DNA from: Roseateles sp049532965
GTDB lineage: Bacteria; Pseudomonadota; Gammaproteobacteria; Burkholderiales; Burkholderiaceae_C
DNA length: 64,000 bases
Direction of reading: 5' to 3'
NCBI RefSeq assembly: GCF_049532965.1
Contig: NZ_CP186694.1
Location: 62,001 to 126,000, forward strand
Position 1 is the first letter of the stretch; each line of letters starts with the position of its first letter. The notes beneath the pieces were generated by a model. It had not been told where the DNA came from and did no database searches. It saw nothing but the letters and a program-made list of their open reading frames with translations. The position numbers were made by a program, and so were the translations under genes. This document shows positions 34,241-43,131 of the stretch, piece after piece.

Positions 34241-36637
34241 ATGAGTCGATTCCAAGTTCGCAAGGTGGCCGTCCTCGGCGCCGGCGTGATGGGTGCGCAG
34301 ATCGCGGCCCATCTGGTCAACGTGAAGGTGCCGGTCGTGCTGTTCGACCTGCCCGCCAAGGAGGGCCCCAAGAACGGGATCGTGGCGAAGGCGGTCGAGG
34401 GGCTGAAGAAGCTCAAGCCGGCGCCGCTGGGCGTGCCGGAGAACGCCGCGCTGATCCAGCAGGCCAACTACGAGGAGCATCTGGAGCTGCTCAAGGACTG
34501 CGACCTGATCATCGAGGCCATCGCCGAGCGCATGGACTGGAAGCTGGACCTGTACACGAAGATCGCGCCGTTCGTCGCGCCGCACGCGATCGTGGCGTCC
34601 AACACCTCGGGCCTGTCGATCACGAAGCTGTCCGAGGTGCTGCCGGAGTCGATCAAGCCGCGCTTCTGCGGCATCCACTTCTTCAACCCGCCGCGGTACA
34701 TGTACCTGGTGGAGCTGATCAACACGCCCACCACCCGCCCTGAAGTCATCGACCAGCTCGAGAGCTTCGTCACCACCGCGGTGGGCAAGGGCGTGGTGCG
34801 CGCCAATGACACGCCGAACTTCGTCGCCAACCGCGTCGGCATCGCCGGCATGATGGCCACGATGATCGAGGCCGAGAAGTTCGGCCTGAGCGTCGACGTC
34901 GTCGATGACCTGACCGGCAAGAAGCTGGGCCGTGCGTCGTCGGGCACGTTCCGCACCGCGGACGTGGTGGGCCTGGACACCATGGCGCACGTCGTCAAGA
35001 CGATGCAGGACAACCTGGAGGACGATCCCTTCTACTCGACCTACGCCACGCCCAAGGTGCTGGCGGGCCTGATCGAGAAGGGCGCGCTGGGCCAGAAGAC
35101 CGGTGCGGGCTTCTACAAGAAGGTCGGCAAGGACATCCAGCGCCTGGACTTCGCGACCGGCGAGTATGTCGCCGGCGGCAAGAAGGCGGACGAGATCGTC
35201 GCCCGCATGCTGAAGAAGCCGGCCGCCGACCGGATCAAGCTGCTGCGCGAGTCGACCAATCCGCAGGCGCAGTTCCTGTGGTCCATCCTGCGTGATTCCT
35301 TCCATTACGTCGCGGTCCACCTGGACACCGTCGCCGACACCGCGCGCGAGATCGACTTCGCGATGCGCTGGGGCTTCGGCTCGCAGCAGGGGCCGTTCGA
35401 GCTCTGGCAGGCCGCCGGCTGGAAGCAGGTCGCCGAATGGGTCAAGGCCGACATCGACGCGGGCAAGACGTTGTCGTCGGCCCCGCTGCCGGCATGGGTC
35501 TTCGAGGGCCCGGTCGCCGACAACGGCGGCGTGCATTCGAAGGACGGCTCGTGGAGCGCCAAGGAAGGCAAGTTCAAGCCGCGCGCCAAGCTGCCGGTAT
35601 ATGAGCGCCAGGCCTTCCCCGAGTCGCTGGTCGGCGAGGGCGCGGTCGAGCCGCTGAAGGCGGGCACCGAGGAGTTCAAGAACGACGAAGTGCGCGTCTG
35701 GTCGCTGGACGGCGAGGTGCTGATCGCCTCGATCAACTGCAAGCTGCACCTGATCAGCCCGACGGTGACGGAGGGCCTGCTCAAGGCCGTCGAGATCGCC
35801 GAGGCCAAGTACAAGGGCCTGGTGATCTGGTCGCCGGACGACGTCTTCTCCGCCGGTGCCAACCTGGAAGCGCTGATGCCGGTCTTCATGACCAAGGGCG
35901 CCAAGGGCATCGCGCCGGAAGAGAAGAAGCTGCAGGACATGATGCTGCGCATCCGCTATGCCAACGTCCCGGTCGTGGCCGCGATGCGCGGCCTGGCGCT
36001 GGGCGGCGGCTGCGAGCTGGCGGTGCACTGCGCCCGCCGCGTCGCGCACATGGAGTCGTATGTCGGCCTGGTGGAAGTGGGCGTGGGCCTGATCCCGGGC
36101 GGTGGCGGCCTGACCTACATCGCGCGCCGCGCGGCCGAGATGGCTGCGGCCGGCAACGCCAATGCCGACATCTTCGCGTTCCTGAAGGATGGCTTCACCA
36201 ACGCCGCGATGGCCAAGGTGGCGACTTCCGCGCTGGAGGCGCAGAAGCTGGGCTACCTGCTGGACAGCGACGTCATCGTGGCCAACAAGGACGAGCTGCT
36301 GTTCGTCGCCACGGCGCAGGCCCGGGCGATGGCGGACTCCGGCTACCGCGCGCCGCTGAAGGCGAAGTTCCCGGTGGCGGGCCGCTCCGGCATCGCGACG
36401 GTGAAGGCCCAACTGGCCAACATGCGTGATGGCGGCTTCATCAGCCAGCACGACTTCCACCTGGCGGCGCTGATCGCCGACGTCGTCTGCGGCGGCGAGG
36501 TCGAAGCCGGCTCGCTGGTGACGGAGGAGTACCTGATGTCGCTGGAGCGCAAGCACTTCTGCTCGCTGCTGGAGCACCCGAAGACCCAAGAGCGAATCAT
36601 GGGGATGCTGCAGACGGGCAAGCCCGTTCGCAACTGA
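34241..36637 (+). CDS. 3-Hydroxyacyl-CoA dehydrogenase / enoyl-CoA hydratase multifunctional protein
   Basis: A protein of 798 residues. The dehydrogenase half is first: NAD-binding VAVLGAGVMGAQIAAHLVN at residues about 8-26, ASNTSGLSI, FCGIHFFNPPRYMYLVE with the catalytic His, and the dehydrogenase C-terminal domains to about residue 460. The crotonase domain follows (VIWSPDDVFSAGANLEAL, the oxyanion loop AMRGLALGGGCELAVHC, VEVGVGLIPGGGGL). This order is the reverse of E. coli FadB/FadJ and is characteristic of a betaproteobacterial type. It performs steps two and three of beta-oxidation. GGAGAAACC precedes the ATG; a thiolase gene follows after 26 bases. Confidence 0.94.
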   Translation: MSRFQVRKVAVLGAGVMGAQIAAHLVNVKVPVVLFDLPAKEGPKNGIVAKAVEGLKKLKPAPLGVPENAALIQQANYEEHLELLKDCDLIIEAIAERMDWKLDLYTKIAPFVAPHAIVASNTSGLSITKLSEVLPESIKPRFCGIHFFNPPRYMYLVELINTPTTRPEVIDQLESFVTTAVGKGVVRANDTPNFVANRVGIAGMMATMIEAEKFGLSVDVVDDLTGKKLGRASSGTFRTADVVGLDTMAHVVKTMQDNLEDDPFYSTYATPKVLAGLIEKGALGQKTGAGFYKKVGKDIQRLDFATGEYVAGGKKADEIVARMLKKPAADRIKLLRESTNPQAQFLWSILRDSFHYVAVHLDTVADTAREIDFAMRWGFGSQQGPFELWQAAGWKQVAEWVKADIDAGKTLSSAPLPAWVFEGPVADNGGVHSKDGSWSAKEGKFKPRAKLPVYERQAFPESLVGEGAVEPLKAGTEEFKNDEVRVWSLDGEVLIASINCKLHLISPTVTEGLLKAVEIAEAKYKGLVIWSPDDVFSAGANLEALMPVFMTKGAKGIAPEEKKLQDMMLRIRYANVPVVAAMRGLALGGGCELAVHCARRVAHMESYVGLVEVGVGLIPGGGGLTYIARRAAEMAAAGNANADIFAFLKDGFTNAAMAKVATSALEAQKLGYLLDSDVIVANKDELLFVATAQARAMADSGYRAPLKAKFPVAGRSGIATVKAQLANMRDGGFISQHDFHLAALIADVVCGGEVEAGSLVTEEYLMSLERKHFCSLLEHPKTQERIMGMLQTGKPVRN

Positions 36638-36663
36638 GCAGCGCAGCCCACAAGGAACACATC

Positions 36664-37878
36664 ATGAGCAAGCAAGTTCAAGACGCCTACATCTGCGCCG
36701 CCACCCGCCTGCCCATCGGCAAGTCGGGCCGGGGCTACTTCAAGAACACCCGTCCGGACGAGATGCTGTCCCGCGTCATCCAGGCCGCGCTGGCCCAGGT
36801 GCCGGGCCTGGATCCGTCGGTGATCGAGGACGCGATCATCGGCTGCTCCTTCCCGGAGGGGGAGCAGGGCATGAACATCGCGCGTGTCGCGGCGGTGCTG
36901 TCGGGCCTGCCGAACACGGTCGGCGGCGTGACGGTGAACCGCTATTGCGCGTCGGGCATCACCGCGCTGGCGATGGCGGCGGACCGCATCCGCGTCGGCG
37001 AGAGCGAGGTGATGATCGCTGGCGGCGTCGAGTCGATGTCGATGGTGCCGATGGGCGGCAACAAGCCGTCGTTCCCGCCGGCGATCTTCGAGCGCGACGA
37101 GAACATCGGCCTGGCGTATGGCATGGGCCTGACGGCCGAGAAGGTCGCGGAGAAGTGGAAGGTCTCGCGCGAGGCGCAGGACGAGTTCGCGCTGGAATCG
37201 CACCGTCGCGCGCTTGCGGCGATCGAGGGCGGCTTCTTCAAGGACGAGATGACGCCGTTCGAGATCAAGGACCGCCAGCCCGACCTGAACGGCGACGGCG
37301 TGATCGTCAAGAGCCGCACGGTCGAGATCGACGAAGGTCCGCGCAGGGACACCTCGATGGAGGGCCTGGCCAAGCTCAAGCCGGTGTTCGCCGCCAAGGG
37401 CAGCGTCACGGCGGGCAACAGTTCGCAGACCTCGGACGGCGCGGGCGCGCTGATCGTGGCGTCGGAGGCGGCGGTGAAGCGTTTCGGCCTGAAGCCGCTG
37501 GCGCGTTTCGTGTCCTTCGCCGTGCGTGGGGTGCCGCCGGAGATCATGGGCATCGGCCCGATCGAGGCGATTCCGGCGGCGTTGAAGCTGGCTGGCATCA
37601 AGGCCGAGGACCTGGGCTGGGTGGAGCTGAATGAAGCCTTTGCAGCGCAATCGCTGGCGGTGCTGAACGACCTGGACAGCAAGGGCATCGTGCTGGACCG
37701 GACCAAGGTGAACCCGAACGGCGGGGCGATCGCGCTGGGTCACCCGCTGGGTGCGACGGGCGCGATCCGTGCGGCCTCGGTGATCCATGGCCTGCGCCGC
37801 ACGGGGGCGAAGTACGGCATGGTGACGATGTGCGTGGGCGCGGGCCAGGGCGCGGCGGGCATCATCGAACGGCTGTAA
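36664..37878 (+). CDS. Acetyl-CoA acyltransferase (thiolase)
   Basis: A protein of 404 residues. It has the thiolase active sites: nucleophilic Cys 95 (VNRYCASGITALAMAA), the His near residue 361 (NPNGGAIALGHPLGATGAIR) and the second Cys near 391 (MVTMCVGAGQGAAG). It splits 3-ketoacyl-CoA in the last step of beta-oxidation. It lies directly behind the multifunctional protein with AAGGA before the ATG, and the pair functions as the FadBA equivalent here. A block of palindromic repeats follows. Confidence 0.95.
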   Translation: MSKQVQDAYICAATRLPIGKSGRGYFKNTRPDEMLSRVIQAALAQVPGLDPSVIEDAIIGCSFPEGEQGMNIARVAAVLSGLPNTVGGVTVNRYCASGITALAMAADRIRVGESEVMIAGGVESMSMVPMGGNKPSFPPAIFERDENIGLAYGMGLTAEKVAEKWKVSREAQDEFALESHRRALAAIEGGFFKDEMTPFEIKDRQPDLNGDGVIVKSRTVEIDEGPRRDTSMEGLAKLKPVFAAKGSVTAGNSSQTSDGAGALIVASEAAVKRFGLKPLARFVSFAVRGVPPEIMGIGPIEAIPAALKLAGIKAEDLGWVELNEAFAAQSLAVLNDLDSKGIVLDRTKVNPNGGAIALGHPLGATGAIRAASVIHGLRRTGAKYGMVTMCVGAGQGAAGIIERL

Positions 37879-37899
37879 GCGTCACTGCGCCGGGCGCTG

Positions 37900-38115
37900 G
37901 CCCTCACCCCCACCCTCTCCCGCAAGCGGGAGAGGGAGTGAATGCAGCGGCCTTCCCACCCCCTCTCCCGCTTGCGGGAGAGGGAAGGGGTGAGGGTCTT
38001 CGGGCTCTCCCGCAAGCGGAAGAGGGAGTGAATGCAGCGGCCTCCCTACCCCCTCTCCCGCTTGCGGGAGAGGGCAGGGGTGAGGGTCTTCGGGCTCTCC
38101 CGCAAGCGGGAGACG
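37900..38115. repeat. Palindromic REP-like repeats in tandem
   Basis: Alternating copies of CTCTCCCGCAAGCGGGAGAG and its neighbour CCCCTCTCCCGCTTGCGGGAGAGGG, each able to form a strong hairpin. The block from 37960 repeats at 38050 with a period of 90 bases and few changes (GGAAGGGGTGAGGGTCTTCG in one, GGCAGGGGTGAGGGTCTTCG in the next). This looks like a BIME-type array between the thiolase gene and the hydrolase gene. It could act as a terminator or mRNA stabiliser. Confidence 0.9.
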
Positions 38116-38134
38116 GTATGGCAGGGAGATCACG

Positions 38135-38986
38135 ATGATCAGCTTCCAGGCGGATGACGGCTTCGAACTCCACGGCCATCTCTACGGAGACCCGGCCACC
38201 GCGAAGGCGGGCCTGCTGATCGCTCCGGCGATGGGCGTCGAGCAGCGCTATTACGCGGCCTTCGCCCGCTGGATGGCGTCGCAGGGCTGGCTGGTGATGA
38301 GCTTCGATTACCGCGGCATGGGCGCCTCGCGTCCCGCGGACATGAAGCGCTCGCTGCGAGGCCTGGACGCCGACATCCACACCTGGGCCGAGCACGACGC
38401 GGCCGCGGCGCTGAATCACCTGGACAAGCTGCTGGGCGACGGCCGCGAGATCCACTGGCTGGGCCACAGCCTCGGCGGTCAGATCCTGGGCCTGCTGCCC
38501 AATCGCTCACGGGTGTCGCGCGCCGTGACCGTCGGCTGCGGCAGCGGGTACTGGCGCGAGAACTCGATCTGCCTGCGCCGCTACGTCTGGTGGCTGTGGT
38601 ACGTCGTCGTGCCGCTGGCGCTGCCGCTGTTCGGCTACTTCCCCGGCCGCAAGCTGCGCAAGGTCGGCGACCTGCCGCGCGGCGTGATGGCGCAGTGGCG
38701 GCGCTGGTGCCTGCACCGCGACTACATGATGGGCGAGGGCGGCGACGCGCTGCGCGCGCAGTACGCGTCGCTGTCGGTGCCGATGCTGTCGCTGGCCTTC
38801 ACCGACGACGAGTTCATGTCCCGCCGCAACACCGAGTCGCTGCACGGCTTCTACGCCGGCGCGCACCCCGAGCTGCGCCGCATCGCGCCCAAGGACATCG
38901 GCGAGCGCCGCATCGGCCATTTCGGCTTCTTCCGCGACCGCTTCGCGGGCAGCCTGTGGCCGCAGGTGAGCGCGTGGCTGGCATGA
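38135..38986 (+). CDS. Alpha/beta hydrolase
   Basis: A protein of 283 residues. The alpha/beta hydrolase core includes LLIAPAMGVEQRYYAAFARWMASQG, a DYRGMGAS turn and the nucleophile elbow GHSLGGQ (Ser 112). A hydrophobic aromatic patch (YVWWLWYVVVPLALPLFGYF, residues about 149-168) is probably a lid or membrane-contact helix. The late His of the triad is probably that in RIGHFGFF near the C-terminus. Proteins of this type are often annotated as esterases or serine aminopeptidase-like hydrolases; the substrate is unknown. It lies between the thiolase and an enoyl-CoA hydratase gene in the same direction. Confidence 0.88.
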   Translation: MISFQADDGFELHGHLYGDPATAKAGLLIAPAMGVEQRYYAAFARWMASQGWLVMSFDYRGMGASRPADMKRSLRGLDADIHTWAEHDAAAALNHLDKLLGDGREIHWLGHSLGGQILGLLPNRSRVSRAVTVGCGSGYWRENSICLRRYVWWLWYVVVPLALPLFGYFPGRKLRKVGDLPRGVMAQWRRWCLHRDYMMGEGGDALRAQYASLSVPMLSLAFTDDEFMSRRNTESLHGFYAGAHPELRRIAPKDIGERRIGHFGFFRDRFAGSLWPQVSAWLA

Positions 38987-39046
38987 TCGCGGCGATTCAT
39001 CCGACCTATTCGACATCACGGTAGACCCGAACCAGGAGATCGCTCC

Positions 39047-39808
39047 ATGAGCATCAAGACCGCCATCGTCAATGGCGTGCAGACGATCGAGATCGCACGC
39101 CCCGAGAAGAAGAATGCGCTGACCCGCGCGATGTACCAGGAGATGGCTGACGCGCTGGTCGCGGCCAACGCCGACAACAGCGTGCGCGCGGTGCTGATCC
39201 AGGGGCAGCCGCAGATCTTCACGTCGGGCAACGACATCGAGGACTTCATGGGCAGTCCGCCGCGGGACGAGGACGCGCCGGTGTTCCAGTTCATGCGCGC
39301 GATGATTGGCTGCGACAAGCCGGTCGTGGCGGCGGTGAACGGTGCGGCGATCGGCATCGGCACGACCTTGCTGCTGCACTGCGACTTCGTCTACGTCGCG
39401 GACGATGCGCGGCTGGCGATGCCGTTCGTGAGCCTGGGCCTGGTGCCCGAGTTCGGCTCCAGCCTGCTGGTGCCGAAGCTGATGGGCCCGCGCCGCGCGG
39501 CGGAGAAGATCCTGCTGGGCGACCCGTTCACCGGCGAGCAGGCGGTGGAGTGCGGCATCGCCAATGCGGTGCTGCCGGCGGGCGAGGTGGTGGCGCATGC
39601 GCGCCGCGTGGCCGAGCGCTTCAACAAGCTGCCGCCGAGCGCGGTGCGCGAGAGCAAGCAGCTGATGCGCCGCGCGACGAAGGAGCAACTGCTGGAGACG
39701 ATCCAGGCGGAGGCCGAGATCTTCAGCGCGCGCCTGCGCAGCCCCGAGGCGATGGAGGCCTTCCAGGCCTTCTTCCAGAAGCGGCAGCCGGACTTCTCGA
39801 AGTTCTGA
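39047..39808 (+). CDS. Enoyl-CoA hydratase/isomerase
   Basis: A protein of 253 residues, the crotonase length. Typical motifs are EIARPEKKNALTRAMYQEM, FTSGNDIEDFM (oxyanion hole part one), AAVNGAAIGIGTTLLLHCDFVY (part two) and FVSLGLVPEFGSSLL with the acidic catalytic residue. It hydrates or isomerises enoyl-CoA in beta-oxidation and completes the set 31.9-39.8 kb. AGGAGAT precedes the ATG. A hairpin terminator follows its stop. Confidence 0.93.
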   Translation: MSIKTAIVNGVQTIEIARPEKKNALTRAMYQEMADALVAANADNSVRAVLIQGQPQIFTSGNDIEDFMGSPPRDEDAPVFQFMRAMIGCDKPVVAAVNGAAIGIGTTLLLHCDFVYVADDARLAMPFVSLGLVPEFGSSLLVPKLMGPRRAAEKILLGDPFTGEQAVECGIANAVLPAGEVVAHARRVAERFNKLPPSAVRESKQLMRRATKEQLLETIQAEAEIFSARLRSPEAMEAFQAFFQKRQPDFSKF

Positions 39809-39848
39809 GCGAGGCGATCTGCCCGCCGTGGGCAGATCGGGACCTGAA

Positions 39849-39875
39849 GGGGCGCTACCGGCGCCCCTTTTTTCG
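39849..39875 (+). terminator. Rho-independent terminator after the enoyl-CoA hydratase
   Basis: A GGGGCGC-N5-GCGCCCC hairpin followed by six T residues, 40 bases after the stop codon. It closes the beta-oxidation gene group. Confidence 0.85.
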
Positions 39876-40034
39876 TTGACGTGACGGACCGGTGTCGAGT
39901 GAAACCTCACATTCATGTGAGAACCACGACTTCACCAAGCCAGCGACGATTGAAAGGGCACGGCTACATGCGATTGGTCCCGTCGACGACGGCGGGAATC
40001 ATGAGGACTTCTCTGTTGATTGGAGTGAGTCCAG

Positions 40035-40289
40035 ATGAGCAAGAAGCGAAAGGGAAGGCGGCCCAAGCGGGACGGCCGGGCTGCACGGTGTGCGATCTGC
40101 GGGGGGCTCGCCAAAGCGTCGGCCAAAGTCAAAGGAAGCCCTGAATGGGCGCAGAAGGCCGGCACCATTGGCCTACCGCGGGAAGGGACTCCGCCGCGAC
40201 GAAGGATGTCGCCGGAGGAGGCTTTCGAATGCGCAAAGGCGGCGGGCATCTATGACGAGGACGGCAACCTCACGCCGACGTATCGATGA
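40035..40289 (+). CDS. Small basic protein, first gene of a coupled pair
   Basis: A protein of 84 residues. The N-terminus is very basic (KKRKGRRPKRDGRAA), then CAICGGLAKASAKVKGS with one Cys pair, and a C-terminal acidic segment with MSPEEAFECAKAAGIYDEDGNLTPTYR. The basic start suggests nucleic-acid binding. Its TGA overlaps the ATG of the next gene (ATGA at 40286), so the two are translated together. Such small-plus-larger overlapping pairs are typical of toxin-antitoxin modules; the small protein would be the antitoxin. This is inference. Confidence 0.7.
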   Translation: MSKKRKGRRPKRDGRAARCAICGGLAKASAKVKGSPEWAQKAGTIGLPREGTPPRRRMSPEEAFECAKAAGIYDEDGNLTPTYR

Positions 40290-40987
40290 ATGGCGGGCAA
40301 TTGATGTTGGCGTACCACGGTTGCGACATCACGGTAAGGGACCGGCTGGTGAAAGGCGCGCTGGCGCGACTGACGCCCTCTTCGAATCGCTATGACTGGC
40401 TCGGGAAAGGGGTCTACTTCGTCGAAGGAGACGCCGAGCGCGCTCTCAGCTTTGCCCGGCGGTCGAGCCTGCAGAGCGACAAACTGCTGTCTGCTCGCCC
40501 GATCGTGACGCCGGCGGTCGTCGGTGCCGTCCTTCGCGTGTCACATTGCTGGGACATGACGAAGGTGGCAGGTCGTGAGGACTATCAATGGGCGCTCGAA
40601 GAGTTGCGTTCCGTCTCAGCCAGTTGTGGGCGCGCCATGCCTGTCAATCGGCCGGTGGGTCCTTTGGATGAGGTGACGCTGATCCGTGGTCTCGATTGCG
40701 CTGTTTTCAACATGGGCCATGAGGCGCGAGCGCGGGATGGCTTGCCGGCATTCCAACTCGTGCGCGCCGCCTTCTATCAAGGGCGACCGATCATCGAGTC
40801 GAGCGAGTTTCGGTCGGGCACGCACATTCAGTTGGCCCTGGTCGATCAGCGATGCGTTGTGGGTTGGTTCCTGCCGGAGGGGTTGGGATCGAGCCTGCTG
40901 AGTGAAGCAGAACTCGCCCATGCCGATGCAGCCATGCTTCGCGCGGTCCGTGCGCGCACGGCCACGAAACCACGAGTGAGGGCTTGA
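40286..40987 (+). CDS. ADP-ribosyltransferase-like protein of unknown function
   Basis: A protein of 233 residues. The opening LAYHGCDITVRDRL, a spacer, and then YDWLGKGVYFVEGDAERALSFA follow the H...Y pattern of the ART/PARP and DUF3990 fold: a His in the first strand (YHG) and a Tyr in a G-x-G-V-Y-F strand that both hold NAD. I recall this arrangement (YHGCD plus DWLGxGxYFWE) as an uncharacterised family scattered in bacterial and phage genomes. The C-terminal part has GTHIQLALVDQRCVVGWFLPEG. It is translationally coupled to the small basic protein before it. A possible toxin that modifies a target with NAD; not established. Confidence 0.7.
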   Translation: MNGGQLMLAYHGCDITVRDRLVKGALARLTPSSNRYDWLGKGVYFVEGDAERALSFARRSSLQSDKLLSARPIVTPAVVGAVLRVSHCWDMTKVAGREDYQWALEELRSVSASCGRAMPVNRPVGPLDEVTLIRGLDCAVFNMGHEARARDGLPAFQLVRAAFYQGRPIIESSEFRSGTHIQLALVDQRCVVGWFLPEGLGSSLLSEAELAHADAAMLRAVRARTATKPRVRA

Positions 40988-41014
40988 CCATCATGCGCAT
41001 GGCGCCGGGAAGAC

Positions 41015-41038
41015 GATCGGGCCCCTCGGGGCCCGATC
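41015..41038. terminator. Symmetric hairpin between convergent genes
   Basis: An 11-base inverted repeat GATCGGGCCCC / GGGGCCCGATC with almost no loop, lying between the ends of the ART-like gene and the convergent dctA gene. It can serve as a terminator for both strands although it has no T run. Confidence 0.6.
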
Positions 41039-41083
41039 TCACGTCCTCATCCGCGCCTCAAGCAACGGGCAGGGATTCGGTCC

Positions 41084-42424
41084 TCACGCCGTCTCCGCCG
41101 GCCCCGCCACGCGGATCGGCAGATCGTCCGGATCGACGGTCGTGCCCGAGAGCGCCAGGTCCAGCGCGTCATGGTCCAGCGCGCGCTCCCACTTCGACAC
41201 GACGATCGTCGCCACCGCGTTGCCGATGAAGTTCGTCAGCGATCGGCATTCCGACATGAAGCGGTCAACCCCCAGGATCAGCGCCATGCCGGCCACCGGC
41301 ACCTCCGGCACCACCGACAGCGTCGCCGCCAGCGTGATGAAGCCCGCGCCCGTCACGCCCGCCGCGCCCTTGGAACTCAGCATCGCCACCAGCAGCAGCG
41401 TGATCTGGTGACCCAGCGTCAGATCGGTGTTGGTCGCCTGCGCGATGAACAGCGCCGCCAGCGTCATGTAGATGTTGGTCCCGTCCAGGTTGAACGAGTA
41501 GCCCGTCGGCACGACCAGGCCCACCACCGTCTTCTCGCAGCCAGCCTTCTCCATCTTCTCCATCAGCGACGGCAGCGCCGACTCCGACGACGAGGTGCCC
41601 AGCACCAGCAGCAGCTCCGCCTTCAGGTAACGGATCAGCTTGATGATCGAGAAGCCGCACAGGCGCGCGACCACCCCCAGGATCACCAGCACGAACAGCA
41701 GCGCCGTCACATAGAAGCTGCCCACCAGCATGCCCAGGTTGAGCAGCGAGGCCAGCCCGTACTTGCCGATCGTGAACGCCATCGCGCCCAGCGCGCCGAT
41801 CGGCGCCGCCTTCATCAGGATGTGCACCATCCGGAACACCGGCGCCGTCAGCGCCTCGAAGAAGTTCAGCACCGGCTTGCCGCGCTCGCCCACCAGCGCC
41901 AGCGCAACGCCGAACAGCACCGCGATGAACAGCGTCTGCAGGATGTTGCCGTCCGCCAGCGCACCGACCAGCGACTTCGGGATGATGTCCATCAGGAAGC
42001 CGACCAGCGTCAGGTCATGCGTCTTCTCCACATAGCGGTGGACTTCCTTCTGGTCCAGGTCCGCGACGTTGACGTTCATGCCGTGACCCGGCTGCACCAC
42101 GTTCGCGACCACCAGGCCGACGACCAGCGCCAGCGTCGAGAAGAACAGGAAGTAGGCCATCGCCTTGCCGAACACCCGGCCGACCCGGCTCAACTGCGTC
42201 ATGCCCGCGATGCCGGTCACGATCGTCAGGAAGATCACCGGCGCGATGATCATCTTCACCAGCTTGATGAAGGCATCGCCCAGCGGCTGCAGCGTGACGG
42301 CGAACTTCGGCTCGAAGTGACCGAGCAGGATGCCGATGACGATCGCGACGACAACCTGCAGGTAAAGGTGGCGATACCACGGCACGGCAACGACCGGCGT
42401 GGCGGAGGCGGAAGGGGACAGCAT
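41084..42424 (-). CDS. dctA: C4-dicarboxylate transporter DctA
   Basis: A protein of 446 residues of the dicarboxylate/amino acid:cation symporter family with eight membrane helices and two re-entrant loops. Diagnostic motifs are LGDAFIKLVKMIIAPVIFLTIV, TSSSESALPSLMEKME (serine-rich loop), PTGYSFNLDGTNIYMTLAALF (the NMDGT-type substrate/cation site) and SKGAAGVTGAGFITLAATL. DctA takes up succinate, malate, fumarate and other C4-acids with protons. The start at 42424 begins MLSPSASATPVV, removing an unsupported upstream extension. There is no adjacent dctBD pair in the window. Confidence 0.93.
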   Translation of the reverse strand: MLSPSASATPVVAVPWYRHLYLQVVVAIVIGILLGHFEPKFAVTLQPLGDAFIKLVKMIIAPVIFLTIVTGIAGMTQLSRVGRVFGKAMAYFLFFSTLALVVGLVVANVVQPGHGMNVNVADLDQKEVHRYVEKTHDLTLVGFLMDIIPKSLVGALADGNILQTLFIAVLFGVALALVGERGKPVLNFFEALTAPVFRMVHILMKAAPIGALGAMAFTIGKYGLASLLNLGMLVGSFYVTALLFVLVILGVVARLCGFSIIKLIRYLKAELLLVLGTSSSESALPSLMEKMEKAGCEKTVVGLVVPTGYSFNLDGTNIYMTLAALFIAQATNTDLTLGHQITLLLVAMLSSKGAAGVTGAGFITLAATLSVVPEVPVAGMALILGVDRFMSECRSLTNFIGNAVATIVVSKWERALDHDALDLALSGTTVDPDDLPIRVAGPAETA

Positions 42425-42578
42425 GAGGGTACAGCTCCGGTTACGGGTACCGCAGGCGCCGTCACCGGCGTGGCTGGGCACCCAGGCCGGGCAGTATCCC
42501 ACCCGCAACTTTGAGTCGGCTGCGGAATCTACGTACAAACCCGGGTGGCAGCACGCCGGCCCGGCCTCGAGCCCGGAA

Positions 42579-43025
42579 TCACACCTCGCCGATCACCCGG
42601 GACTTGCCGTCGCGGTCGATCGCGACATAAGTCAGATTGGCCTCGGTGACCTTCACCACGTGCGGGTTGGCCGGATTGCGCTCGGCGAAGACTTCGACAT
42701 GCACGGTGATCGACGTGCGGCCGATGCGCGTGACCTGCGCATAGAAGCTCAGCAGGTCGCCGACCGAAACGGGCTGCTTGAAGATGAACTCGTTGACCGC
42801 GACCGTCGCGATCCGGCCGCGCGAGATGCGCGCCGGCAGCACCGATCCCGCCAGGTCCACCTGCGCCATGATCCAGCCGCCGAAGATGTCGCCATTGCCG
42901 TTCGCATCGGCCGGCATCGGCATCACGCGCATCACCAGTTCCCGGGGACCGATGGTCTCGGGCGACAAGGCGGAAGGAACCGGCGTCGCGGCGGCGAGGG
43001 GCTTGGGGTCGTTGGAGTCGCTCAT
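42579..43025 (-). CDS. Acyl-CoA thioesterase, hotdog fold (YciA-like)
   Basis: A protein of 148 residues. The hotdog-fold thioesterase pattern is ELVMRVMPMPADANGNGDIFGGWIMAQVDLAG with the catalytic Asp in NGDIFGGW, then RIATVAVNEFIFKQPVSVGDLLSFYAQV and VTEANLTYVAID. It hydrolyses acyl-CoA to free acid and CoA. The start at 43025 (MSDSNDPK) is chosen because the upstream in-frame part has no family similarity and lies on the divergent promoter region of the ABC gene. Confidence 0.9.
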   Translation of the reverse strand: MSDSNDPKPLAAATPVPSALSPETIGPRELVMRVMPMPADANGNGDIFGGWIMAQVDLAGSVLPARISRGRIATVAVNEFIFKQPVSVGDLLSFYAQVTRIGRTSITVHVEVFAERNPANPHVVKVTEANLTYVAIDRDGKSRVIGEV

Positions 43026-43131
43026 GATCGGCAAACAGTGACAATGGCGGCCATTGTCGTCCAGCCCGTCTCGCCGTGCCTCGGCCGGTCGAGCGCGTGC
43101 CAGACCTCGCGACATCCTCCCGTCCTCCCCC

